DNA of 64,000 nucleotides from Streptomyces sp. NA04227 (GTDB lineage: Bacteria > Actinomycetota > Actinomycetes > Streptomycetales > Streptomycetaceae), in contig NZ_CP054918.1 in assembly GCF_013364195.1 (NCBI RefSeq), positions 496,001-560,000 of the forward strand, given 5' to 3'. Shown here piece by piece: positions 10,338 to 18,559 of this stretch (the first letter of the stretch is position 1; each line of letters starts with the position of its first letter). A model generated the notes under the pieces. That model did no database searches. It had not been told where the DNA came from and saw only the letters and a list, made by a program, of their open reading frames with translations. The position numbers and the translations under genes were made by a program.

Positions 10338-12092
10338 ATGGGATTTTTCGACGATTTGGTACTGCCCGAGGAACCACCCGCCGAGCGAGACGAGTTGGTG
10401 CGCCTGGGGCCGTTGCGGGAGGACCCGGACTGTCCTTCGCCTCCCCTCGACTGGTTCGTTCCGGCTCGGTTGCCGCAGGTCGAGTTACTCGGCGCGGGTC
10501 CGGAAACGAGGGTGCTGTTGACGGGGTGGTCCGTCTGGCCGCGGTCGGTGACCGTACATCTGGCGGTCTTTCGCAAGGTGCGCAGGCAGCGGATGGGGCG
10601 GAGGCAGTCCGGGCTCCGGGTGGGTCTGCGATTCTCCGACGGGCGGCGGGTGACCTCGCTGGATGCCACCGTGACCCGGAGGGTGGAGATCAGCGGGGTG
10701 CAAGGTCCGGCGGCCGCCTGGCCCCAGACAGAGCAGGCCACAGGTCTGATACCGCTCGATCCCGGGCTTCACCATTCCAGCCGATCGCTGTTCAAGACCG
10801 ATGTCGACCTGTATCTGGCGGAGTTGCCTCCCGCCGGTCCCGCACAACTCGTTCTCGAATGGCCGGACGAGGGCATCGTCGAGACCCGAACCACGGTCGA
10901 CATGAACGCACTTCACTCCGCTGCCACGCAGGTGCACGAGGTGTGGCCCGGAATCGAGCAGCCGGATCCCTCGCGCCAGCCCGAACGGTTCGGCTTCATC
11001 GAGACCGGAGGTCCGCCCGATCTCCTGGCACCGCCGTTGAGCAGGGATCAGCGTGAGGAACTGCGTCGTCAGGAGAAAGCGCGCGAACGCTATGTGCCTC
11101 GGGCCGACTGGGAGGGGATGGTCTACGGGGACTGGAACGACGACCGTCTCGTCCGGGCGAGGCTGGCGGGCGGCGCATCGCCCAACTCCCGTGCCGGGTG
11201 GCGGGCCGCGAACCCACTGCATGCGGCAGCCGAACAAGGCACGGCGCAAACCGTCCGTACTCTCCTGGCGCACCGCGCCGACGTGGACGCGCTCGACGAC
11301 GAAGCGCACACTGCGTTGTGGTACGCCGCGTGCGGCAGTGACGAGGGCATCGTACGTGCGCTGATCGACGCCGGAGCGGATGTGTGGACGCCCCAGGCCG
11401 GGCCCTGGTCACCGGGGCGGCTGCTGCTCACCACACCGATGGCGCGGCTCCTCGCGGATGTGCCCGGGGCTGTCGAGCTGCCCGCCGAGGAGGCTCGGGC
11501 GTTCCGTGAGGCGGACCGGCTCATCGCGGCCTTCGGCGAGGAGGAGATATGGACCGAAGGGCTCGGCATCACGTTCGTGTCGAACCTGAGCGAGGACGAG
11601 GTGATCCGGCGACTCGGCGGTGACCCGGGGCAGTGCCCGAAGGTCGGTCCAGATCAGTCCCCGTTCGATCCCGAGGACTACGAGGCGTCCCTGGACTACG
11701 TCGGGGTGTCAGGCCTCGCCGGTGCCCCGGGCGGCTGCGTGATCGTTCAGGACGGGTACATGCCGAGCGACGAGGCCGTACTGAGAGCGATATCGCCGGG
11801 CAGCACCGCCTACGGGATCTACTTCAACCCCAAGGGCGGAACATTCGGCACCCTGGCCCGCGACGGTGAAATCGTCGAGCACGAGGAAATCGGCCTCTGG
11901 GCAGACGCGACGGGCCCTGCCGCCCCCTGGCATTTCCGGTTCTGGCAGCACGATCACCCGTTCCCCCACGGCGCCAACTGTCTGGCCTACGCCTGTGCCG
12001 CGGCCGGAATGCGGATCGACGACGGTCGTGCGGCGGTCGACCGGGAGGCTCCGCAGCGGTGGGTGCTGCTGCCTGCCGCACTCCGGGACTGA
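10338..12092 (+). CDS. Ankyrin-repeat protein with DUF6461-like C-terminal region
   Basis: This 584-residue cytoplasmic protein has three parts. Residues 1-270 look like a beta-rich region that I do not recognise. Residues about 275-350 hold two to three ankyrin repeats (ANPLHAAAEQG, LLAHRADVDALDD, ALIDAGADVWTP). Residues about 400-584 start with GITFVSNLSEDEVIRRLGG and resemble the DUF6461 type seen in many Streptomyces hypothetical proteins. There is no signal peptide or membrane segment. The start is ATG 10338, without a clear Shine-Dalgarno sequence. Ankyrin repeats suggest protein binding; the partner is unknown. An immunity or regulatory role is only speculation. Confidence 0.75.
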   Translation: MGFFDDLVLPEEPPAERDELVRLGPLREDPDCPSPPLDWFVPARLPQVELLGAGPETRVLLTGWSVWPRSVTVHLAVFRKVRRQRMGRRQSGLRVGLRFSDGRRVTSLDATVTRRVEISGVQGPAAAWPQTEQATGLIPLDPGLHHSSRSLFKTDVDLYLAELPPAGPAQLVLEWPDEGIVETRTTVDMNALHSAATQVHEVWPGIEQPDPSRQPERFGFIETGGPPDLLAPPLSRDQREELRRQEKARERYVPRADWEGMVYGDWNDDRLVRARLAGGASPNSRAGWRAANPLHAAAEQGTAQTVRTLLAHRADVDALDDEAHTALWYAACGSDEGIVRALIDAGADVWTPQAGPWSPGRLLLTTPMARLLADVPGAVELPAEEARAFREADRLIAAFGEEEIWTEGLGITFVSNLSEDEVIRRLGGDPGQCPKVGPDQSPFDPEDYEASLDYVGVSGLAGAPGGCVIVQDGYMPSDEAVLRAISPGSTAYGIYFNPKGGTFGTLARDGEIVEHEEIGLWADATGPAAPWHFRFWQHDHPFPHGANCLAYACAAAGMRIDDGRAAVDREAPQRWVLLPAALRD

Positions 12093-12165
12093 CGCGTCGC
12101 GGTCGCTCGCATCGCGGTACGACCGCCCGGGAAGATCCGGACCTCGGACGCCGTTGTGGTGACGC

Positions 12166-13299
12166 GTGAGCACCAACACGAGCGGTACCGGTACGGACGG
12201 CGGCCCTGAGGCGCCGGGTGCGCCGCGGGAGACGGACGTGGTCGTGGTGGGCGCCGGGCAGGCAGGGCTGTCCGCCGCCCACCATCTGCACCGCAGCGGA
12301 TTCGAGCCGGGAGCCGGATTCGTGGTGCTCGACCACGCACCGGCGCCGGGCGGTGCCTGGCAGTTCCGCTGGCCCTCGCTCACCTTCTCCAAGGTGCACG
12401 GCCTGCACGCACTGCCCGGTAGGGAACTGACCGGAGTCGACCCCGCACGGCCCGCGTCCGAGGTCGTCGGCGACTACTTCGCCGCTTACGAGCGCGCTTT
12501 CGCCCTGCGGGTGCAGCGCCCGGTCGAGGTGCGTGCGGTACGCGAGGGCGAGGCGGGGCGGCTCCTGGTGGAGTCCTCGGCGGGGCCCTGGTCGGCGCGT
12601 GCCCTGATCAACGCGACGGGCACCTGGGACAAGCCGTTCTGGCCCCGTTACCCGGGGCAGGACACCTTTCGCGGACGACAGCTCCACACGGCGCAGTACC
12701 GCGGGCCGGAGGAGTTCGCGGGGCTGCGGGTCGTGGTCGTGGGCGGGGGCGCCTCGGGCTCGCAGCACCTGATGGAGCTCGCCCCGTACGCGGCGGCCAC
12801 GACCTGGGTGACGCGCAGGCCCCCGGTGTTCCGCGAGGCGCCTTTCGACCAGGAGAGCGGGCGGGCCGCCGTCGCGATGGTGGAGGAGCGGGTCCGCGCG
12901 GGGCTGCCGCCGCGCAGTGTGGTCTCGGTGACCGGCCTGCCGCTCACGGACGCCGTCCGCCGGGCTCGTGCGGACGGGATCCTGGTGGCACGGCCCATGT
13001 TCGAAAGGATCACCGCGGACGGGGTGCGGTGGCAGGACGGCAGCACCGTGCGCGCGGACGTCATTCTGTGGGCGACCGGTTTCCGGGCCGCCATCGACCA
13101 CCTCGCGCCGCTGCGGCTGCGCGAACCGGGCGGCGGGATCCGGCTCGACGGCACCCGTTCCGTGGCCGATCCCCGTATCCATCTCGTCGGATACGGACCG
13201 TCCGCGAGCACCATCGGCGCCAACCGGGCCGGTCGCGCGGCCGTACGCGATATCCGACGGCTTCTGGGCCGACGCACTCCCGCGTTGGCCTCCGGCTGA
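12166..13299 (+). CDS. FAD/NAD(P)H-dependent monooxygenase-like oxidoreductase
   Basis: This 377-residue flavoprotein has an N-terminal FAD-binding Rossmann motif (VVVGAGQAG), a second nucleotide motif for NAD(P)H (VVVGGGASG), and the ATGF motif (LWATGFRA) near the C-terminus. This is the layout of the FMO/Baeyer-Villiger-like and thioredoxin-reductase-like flavin oxidoreductases. The GTG start gives the sequence MSTNTSG. Its substrate cannot be told from sequence. It stands alone, convergent with the MltG-like gene. Confidence 0.87.
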   Translation: MSTNTSGTGTDGGPEAPGAPRETDVVVVGAGQAGLSAAHHLHRSGFEPGAGFVVLDHAPAPGGAWQFRWPSLTFSKVHGLHALPGRELTGVDPARPASEVVGDYFAAYERAFALRVQRPVEVRAVREGEAGRLLVESSAGPWSARALINATGTWDKPFWPRYPGQDTFRGRQLHTAQYRGPEEFAGLRVVVVGGGASGSQHLMELAPYAAATTWVTRRPPVFREAPFDQESGRAAVAMVEERVRAGLPPRSVVSVTGLPLTDAVRRARADGILVARPMFERITADGVRWQDGSTVRADVILWATGFRAAIDHLAPLRLREPGGGIRLDGTRSVADPRIHLVGYGPSASTIGANRAGRAAVRDIRRLLGRRTPALASG

Positions 13300-13315
13300 G
13301 CCACGGGCTCGGAGG
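13289..13315. terminator. Hairpin between convergent genes
   Basis: A two-part stem lies at the end of the flavoprotein gene: CCTCC/GGAGG outside and GAGCC/GGCTC inside, with a 4-base bulge and a 3-base loop. It overlaps the stop codon and may terminate transcription from either side. Confidence 0.4.
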
Positions 13316-13349
13316 TCGTCGGGCCGGACAGCCCCGCCGGCTCCTCAGG

Positions 13350-14198
13350 TCACTCCGCCCGCTCCGCGGCCGCCGCCTCGCGGTTGCGGTTGAACTCCGC
13401 GACGTTGCGCCGCTGTTCGCGGTAGTCGGCGGTGAAGCGGGTGTCGCCCGGCTTGACGGTCACGAAGTACAGCCAGTCACCCGGGGTGGGGTTGAGCGCC
13501 GCCCGCATCGCCTCCTCACCGGGATTGGCGATGGGTGTGGGCGGCAGCCCCATCCGCGCGTAGGTGTTGTAGGGGCTCTTGGCCTTGGTGTCACGTGTGG
13601 TGGTGTCCAGGACGCTGCGTCCCAGTGCGTAGTTGAGCGTGGAGTCCATCTGCAGCGGCAAGCCGTGGTCGAGCCGGTTGTAGATGACGCGGGCGACCTT
13701 GCCCATGTCGGCGCGCTCGGCCGCCTCCGCCTGAACCATGCTGGCGATGGTGACGGTCTGGTAGAGATTGACCGCGTTGCGCTCCGCTCCCGCCGTCAAT
13801 TCCTCGCCGTTGAAACGCTCGTTGGCGGTGTTGACCATGAACGAGAGCAGTTCAGCGGGGGTGGTCTCCTCGTCTAGGGGATACGTGGCGGGGAACAGGT
13901 AACCCTCGGGATTACCGCCCGCGTCACTCGGCAGCTTCAGCCGTGCCGAGCCCCTCGCCTTCCTCGTCGTCCCCGGTTCCACGCCCAGCGCCTCGTCCAC
14001 CGCCGCGTACACCTGACCGGAACGCCATCCCTCGGGAATGGTGAGACTGTCCGAGCGTCCCGATCCGCCGGAGAGGAGAACTGGCAGGAGCACCGCGGCC
14101 GTTGTGGCGAGGAGCCCGAGTGTGAGGATCAGGAGACGGCCACGGCGCGTCAGCCGTACCGGTCTTCTGCGGGCCCGTCGCCGCGTCTGGGTCTGCAT
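13350..14198 (-). CDS. MltG/YceG-like endolytic transglycosylase (membrane-anchored)
   Basis: This 282-residue protein has a basic N-terminus and a single membrane segment (about residues 22-44), then an extracytoplasmic YceG domain. MltG cleaves nascent peptidoglycan glycan strands inside the chain. The conserved region ASMVQAEAAERADMGKVARV contains the expected Glu and Arg-rich motif. YNRLDHGLPLQMDSTLNYA, PYNTYARMGLPPTPIANPG and YFVTVKPGDTRF are also typical. It is shorter than the main actinobacterial MltG, so it may be a second, smaller paralogue. It lies 43 bases downstream of the ABC exporter gene on the same strand and may be co-transcribed. Confidence 0.87.
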   Translation of the reverse strand: MQTQTRRRARRRPVRLTRRGRLLILTLGLLATTAAVLLPVLLSGGSGRSDSLTIPEGWRSGQVYAAVDEALGVEPGTTRKARGSARLKLPSDAGGNPEGYLFPATYPLDEETTPAELLSFMVNTANERFNGEELTAGAERNAVNLYQTVTIASMVQAEAAERADMGKVARVIYNRLDHGLPLQMDSTLNYALGRSVLDTTTRDTKAKSPYNTYARMGLPPTPIANPGEEAMRAALNPTPGDWLYFVTVKPGDTRFTADYREQRRNVAEFNRNREAAAAERAE

Positions 14199-14241
14199 GC
14201 GGGAAAAATAGCGCGCCTATCGCCCCATTTTGGACATTTCC

Positions 14242-16041
14242 TTACGATACGGTCTCCAATTGCGCGTCCCGGCGCACGAGCGCGGCGTAACGCCCGTCCC
14301 TGGCGAGCAGTTCCTCGTGCGTGCCCCGCTCACAGATCCGCCCTTTGTCCATGACCAGGATCTGGTCGGCACCGCGAACCGTGGAGAGCCGATGGGCGAT
14401 GGTGAGCGTGGTGCGGTGGGCGGACAACTCGTCGATGGCCTCCTGCACCGCGCGTTCGGTACGGGTGTCCAGCGCGCTGGTGGCTTCGTCCAGGATCAGG
14501 ACCGGAGGGTCGCGCAGGATGGTGCGAGCCAGGGCGAGCCGCTGCTTCTCCCCACCGGAGAAGCGGTGCCCCCGCTCGCCGACCACGGTCTCGTACCCCT
14601 CGGGCAGGGCGGCGATGTGCTCGTGGATCTGCGCGGCGCGCGCGGCAGCCACCAACTCCTCCTCGGTGGCCCCGGGCTTGGCGAAGCGCAGATTGTCGGC
14701 CACCGACGCGTGGAACAGGTAGGTCTCCTGGGCCACCACGCCGACGGCCCGGGCGAGGGTGTCGAAGTCCAGGTCCCGTACGTCCACGCCGTCCAGGGTG
14801 ACGCGACCGCCGGTGACGTCGTAGAGGCGGGGCACGAGTTGGCTCAGCGTGGACTTGCCCGAGCCGGTGGCGCCCACCACGGCGACACTGGACCCCGCGG
14901 GAACCTGGACGTCGATCCCGCGCAGGGTGGACTCGGGTGCTCCCTCATAGCCGAACTCGACGTTCTCGAAGGCGAGTTGCCCCTTCACGCGGTCGAGGTG
15001 GACGGGGTTCTCGCGCTCGGTGATGTCGATCGGCAGGTCGAGGTACTCGAAGATGCGCTGGAACAGGGCGAGCGAGGTCTGAATCTGCACCCCGGTCGAG
15101 AGCAGGCTCACCGCCGGGCGGAACATGCCCTGCTGGAGCGAGACGAAGGCGACGAGCGTGCCGAGCGAGACGGCGGGGCCACCGAACGCGGCGGCGACAC
15201 CGGCGGTCCAGTAGATCACCGCGGGCATCGCGGCCATGACGATGGTGATGACGGCCATCCGCCAGCGCCCTGCCATGTTGGACTTCACTTCGAGCCCGAC
15301 CAGCCGCTCGGACTCCTCGGCGAAGGACGCGGTCAGCGAGTCGGCTCGCCCCATGGTGCGTCCGAGCAGAATGCCGCTGACGGACAGCGACTCGGTGACG
15401 GTCGCGGCCATCGCCGCCATCTGCTTCTGCCGCTCCGTCGCGATCTTCTTGCGCTCCCGGCCCACGCGTCTGCTGATCGCGACGAACGCCGGCAGCAGGA
15501 GCAGCGAGACGACGGTGAGCCGCCAGTCCAGCGCGAGCATGGCGACCACGGTGGCCACGACGCTGGTGACATTCGAGACCAGCGAGGTGGCCGTGGAAGT
15601 GACGGTGGCCTGCATACCGCCGATGTCGTTCGCGATGCGCGACTGGACCTCGCCGGTGCGGGTGCGCGTGAAGAAGGCGAGCGACATGCGCTGCAGGCGC
15701 TCGTAGACCGCCGTGCGCAGATCGTGCATGACGCGCTGGCCGACCGTGGTGGAGATCAGCGTCTGCGCGACGCCGAAGACGCTGGTCATCACCGCACTGA
15801 GGATCATCCCGAGGGCCAGCAGGCTCAGCAGGCCGGTTCTGCCCTGCGGGATCGCGGTGTCGAGGATTTCCTTCAGCAGAAAGGGGGTGGCCACCGAGAC
15901 CAGCGAGGACGCGCAGACCAGGAGACCGACGACCGCCAGGCGGCCACGGTAGGGCCTGAACAGCCGCAGGATCCGCCGGACCTGGCGTGGTTCCTGCTCC
16001 GCCTTCGCAGACGGCGACCAGGTGGATTCGTCGTGACGCAT
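14242..16041 (-). CDS. ABC exporter, fused permease-ATPase half-transporter
   Basis: This 599-residue protein has an N-terminal six-helix transmembrane domain (about residues 30-320) and a C-terminal ATPase with Walker A GATGSGKST, signature FSGGEKQRL, Walker B VLILDEATSALD and H-loop IAHRLST. All catalytic motifs are intact, so it can work as a homodimeric exporter for drugs or lipids. AGGAG sits just upstream of the ATG. The gene is divergent from a MarR regulator and shares a 153-bp intergenic region with it that contains an inverted repeat, so regulation by that MarR protein is likely. Confidence 0.94.
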   Translation of the reverse strand: MRHDESTWSPSAKAEQEPRQVRRILRLFRPYRGRLAVVGLLVCASSLVSVATPFLLKEILDTAIPQGRTGLLSLLALGMILSAVMTSVFGVAQTLISTTVGQRVMHDLRTAVYERLQRMSLAFFTRTRTGEVQSRIANDIGGMQATVTSTATSLVSNVTSVVATVVAMLALDWRLTVVSLLLLPAFVAISRRVGRERKKIATERQKQMAAMAATVTESLSVSGILLGRTMGRADSLTASFAEESERLVGLEVKSNMAGRWRMAVITIVMAAMPAVIYWTAGVAAAFGGPAVSLGTLVAFVSLQQGMFRPAVSLLSTGVQIQTSLALFQRIFEYLDLPIDITERENPVHLDRVKGQLAFENVEFGYEGAPESTLRGIDVQVPAGSSVAVVGATGSGKSTLSQLVPRLYDVTGGRVTLDGVDVRDLDFDTLARAVGVVAQETYLFHASVADNLRFAKPGATEEELVAAARAAQIHEHIAALPEGYETVVGERGHRFSGGEKQRLALARTILRDPPVLILDEATSALDTRTERAVQEAIDELSAHRTTLTIAHRLSTVRGADQILVMDKGRICERGTHEELLARDGRYAALVRRDAQLETVS

Positions 16042-16145
16042 GGGCTCCTACGGATATGGGTCGGGTACGCCGGGACGGCGCCTGTCGATGCGCCCGCCGG
16101 TGAAGGCCCTTCGCACTCCACCGACGGCAGCACGAAGAGCCTAGC

Positions 16146-16170
16146 TCATTGTTACCTAAGCTCACAATGA
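16146..16170. promoter_or_regulatory. Candidate MarR operator between the ABC exporter and marR-like gene
   Basis: The inverted repeat TCATTGT-N11-ACAATGA is perfect over 7 bp per arm, in the middle of the divergent intergenic region. It lies 24 bases upstream of the MarR start. Its position and symmetry fit autoregulation plus control of the exporter. Confidence 0.6.
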
Positions 16171-16194
16171 ACTGCGTCCTGATATCCTCCGGCC

Positions 16195-16671
16195 ATGACC
16201 TCCGGCTCTTCTCCCACGGACGACGGACTGCTCGCCGAGCAGTTGCTCAGGCTCACCCGCCGCATGCAGCGCGTCCAGAAACGCCATCTCCAGGAGTCGG
16301 GCACAGGGATCACCCCGGCGCAGTCCCGCCTGCTCAGGACGCTCGCCCACTACGACGAGCCACCGCGCATGGCCGATCTCGCCGAACGGCTGGAGGTGGT
16401 TCCGCGGGCGATCACGACCCTGGTGGACGGCCTGGAGGAGCGCCACATGGTGCGCCGCGCGCCGGATCCGACCAACCGGCGCGTGGTACGTATCGAGCTC
16501 ACCGACGAGGGCCGGGCCGCGCTGCGTGCCCTGCGCAAGGCACGGCGTGCGGCGGCCGCCGACATCCTCGCCCCGCTGGACACCCGGCAGCGCGAGACCC
16601 TCGGCGACCTGCTGACCGCCCTGTTCCACAGCGAGATTCCGCACCGGCACGACCACGAACGCCCCTGCTGA
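16195..16671 (+). CDS. MarR-family transcriptional regulator
   Basis: This 158-residue winged-helix regulator has the core AQSRLLRTLAHYDEPPRMAD, the recognition region LAERLEVVPRAITTLVDGLE and the wing DPTNRRVVRIELTDEG, all typical of MarR. Proteins of this family usually repress a divergent exporter and release DNA on binding a small aromatic ligand. Placement opposite the ABC exporter and the inverted repeat at 16146-16170 support that role. Confidence 0.92.
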   Translation: MTSGSSPTDDGLLAEQLLRLTRRMQRVQKRHLQESGTGITPAQSRLLRTLAHYDEPPRMADLAERLEVVPRAITTLVDGLEERHMVRRAPDPTNRRVVRIELTDEGRAALRALRKARRAAAADILAPLDTRQRETLGDLLTALFHSEIPHRHDHERPC

Positions 16672-16756
16672 CGGCGCGCCACCGCATCGGCCCGCCATCC
16701 CATCGGCCCGGCACACCACACCCCGCAGAGATCACCCGCCGTCCACCCCGACCCGA

Positions 16757-16795
16757 CCTCGTCCCGCGCCGTCGTCCAACCGACCCGGGACGAGG
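16757..16795. terminator. Hairpin between marR-like and PNGase A-like genes
   Basis: There is a perfect 10-bp stem (16757-16766 with 16786-16795) and a 19-base loop between convergent stops at 16671 and 16810. It is a possible bidirectional terminator. Confidence 0.5.
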
Positions 16796-16809
16796 CCGAG
16801 TTCAGCGGC

Positions 16810-18489
16810 TCAGCAGCGCTTGTCGTCCCGCGTCACCATGCCCTGCACCGTCACCAGATGCCGGTCGTCACACCCGTCCGAGCCCAGGAGCCTCAACCGC
16901 TCGCTCGTCGTTCCCACCGCATGGCGCTGGTCGCGCGGCACGTTCACCGTGTACGTGGCGTCGCCCTCGTACCCGTCGTCGAGTGCGGACCAGGAGACAC
17001 GGCGCCCGCCCAGGGTTTCCTCCGCGCTGTGCCGGTCGCCCAGAGCGAGCACGGTGCGCAGGCGGTCGCCCTCGCCGAGGGTCGTCGTCCCGTCCATCGT
17101 GTACGTCCGCCGCAGATGCTTCTCCCGCTCGGCGCCACGTCCCGACGTGGTGACCGTCTCCTCGTCGTGCCACACCGCACGCAGCCCGTCGTAGGACTCC
17201 GACTCGGTCCACCGGTGTACGGAACTGTTGTCCACGGCACGGTCCACGGTGGTGCGCACCCGGCCGTGCGAGGTGTCCACATAGCCGGCGACCTCGAGGG
17301 CGTGCGCGCCTTCGGTGTCCAGTCGATGGGTCGAACCGGGTGTGTGCTCGGAGGAGTTGGTGGGGCTGCTCTCCCGGTGCGTGGTGAGTGCGCCGGTGAC
17401 CTGCTCGCTCTTCTCGTCCTGCCACAGCAGCACGTTCGTGGGCAGGCTCCAGCCGGTCTGCCCCTCGGGCACCCCGACGACACGTACGTCCACGTCGTGC
17501 GGGCGGCCGTCGTTCAGGAGACCGGCGAACGGCGTGAGGTCGTAGACGATCGGCTGGATGTCGAAGGCGCGCGGGCCCGGGATCACGTACCAGAGGAAGG
17601 GGTTGGACCAGCCGCCGGTCCAGACGGTCGGGAAGGGTGACGCGATGCCCGCGAGCCGGCCGTCCACCGTGATCTGCACTTCCCGGTAGGGTCCGCCATC
17701 TGCCTTGCACGAGTACGGGGCGGCGTCGGGCACGGTCAGGTACCAGTACTCCTCGCAGCCGCCGCCCGAACCGGTCGCGTACACCTCGGCGAGAATCCGC
17801 TCGCTGTTGCGCGGGGTCGTCAATTTGCCGTCGCGCAGGGGCAGTACGCGGTCGGGCACCTCGCCGGACCCTCTGCCCGGGGACGTGGCGCCCGGAGACG
17901 TGGCGCCCTGAGACGTGGCGTCCCGACCGGTGGCGTAGAAGGTCAGCTTCGCGCGGACCTTGATCACACCGGTGTACGTCTCGTCCACGACGTTGCCGAT
18001 CAGCATCTCGACGTCCTGGCCCCTGCGCAGTACGTCGCGGTAGCGGGTGACGTCCTTCTCCACGGACCAGGTGATGCCGTCCGGCGAGGGCTGGGGGGTG
18101 GACGTCCGCAGCACCTCCACACCGCCGATGTGCAGGTACCCGAGCCGGTCGAACTGTCGCCCCTTGACCGAGCCTTCGAGCCGCAGCACCACCTTGCCCC
18201 AGCGGTCGCCGCACCCCTCGGGCGGCGTGTACCGCCCACGGTAGGGAGTGAAGTCCCGGAACTCCGTCTCGGCGACGGTGACTTCGCACGCCTTGCCCTG
18301 CGGCTTCGTCACGGGCGGTGCCGCGGTGACCGGGTCGTGCCAGTCGGTGCCGAACTCGGGGGGAGGTTCGGCCGCCGGGGCGGGTGCGGTGGACCGCTCG
18401 GCTGCGGTGGCCGGTCCCGCGCCGGACGGCAGGAGACCCGCCGACAGCAGCACCGCCACGAGCATGGGCATGACGAATCGTCTTCTCAT
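16810..18489 (-). CDS. Secreted peptide-N4-asparagine amidase A (PNGase A)-like protein
   Basis: This 559-residue exported protein has an N-terminal signal peptide (about residues 1-30, ending near GPATAAE). The body matches PNGase A of plants and some bacteria: TPPEGCGDRWGKVVLRLEG, KGRQFDRLGYLHIGGVEVLR, TSTPQPSPDGITWSVEKDVT, and GNVVDETYTGVIKV. PNGase A removes N-glycans from glycopeptides by hydrolysing the Asn-GlcNAc amide. Cys residues (CEVT, PEGCG, GGGCEEYWY, YSCKA) suggest disulfides. A Ser-Pro-Gly linker made of five-residue repeats sits near residue 190. The gene is followed on the same strand, 70 bases beyond its start, by an L,D-transpeptidase gene upstream. Activity needs a test; substrate glycoproteins are unknown. 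Confidence 0.85.
   Translation of the reverse strand: MRRRFVMPMLVAVLLSAGLLPSGAGPATAAERSTAPAPAAEPPPEFGTDWHDPVTAAPPVTKPQGKACEVTVAETEFRDFTPYRGRYTPPEGCGDRWGKVVLRLEGSVKGRQFDRLGYLHIGGVEVLRTSTPQPSPDGITWSVEKDVTRYRDVLRRGQDVEMLIGNVVDETYTGVIKVRAKLTFYATGRDATSQGATSPGATSPGRGSGEVPDRVLPLRDGKLTTPRNSERILAEVYATGSGGGCEEYWYLTVPDAAPYSCKADGGPYREVQITVDGRLAGIASPFPTVWTGGWSNPFLWYVIPGPRAFDIQPIVYDLTPFAGLLNDGRPHDVDVRVVGVPEGQTGWSLPTNVLLWQDEKSEQVTGALTTHRESSPTNSSEHTPGSTHRLDTEGAHALEVAGYVDTSHGRVRTTVDRAVDNSSVHRWTESESYDGLRAVWHDEETVTTSGRGAEREKHLRRTYTMDGTTTLGEGDRLRTVLALGDRHSAEETLGGRRVSWSALDDGYEGDATYTVNVPRDQRHAVGTTSERLRLLGSDGCDDRHLVTVQGMVTRDDKRC
17882..17926. repeat. 15-bp tandem repeat x3 inside the PNGase A-like gene
   Basis: Three head-to-tail copies of a unit like GACGTGGCGCCCGGA, differing at one or two positions, encode the linker residues ATSQG-ATSPG-ATSPG. 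The repeat stays in frame, so copy-number change would only alter linker length. Confidence 0.85.
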
Positions 18490-18559
18490 GCGGGATTTCT
18501 ACGGGGCGTCATGATCCGTGCGCAATGGGCCCATCACCGATCGGGCCGGATCCACGCCC

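Noticed and set aside
14230..16170. Open frame of 646 codons on the + strand opposite the ABC exporter
   Set aside because: The minus strand encodes a full ABC transporter with all motifs. The + frame is rich in Gly, Arg and Asp with no family pattern.
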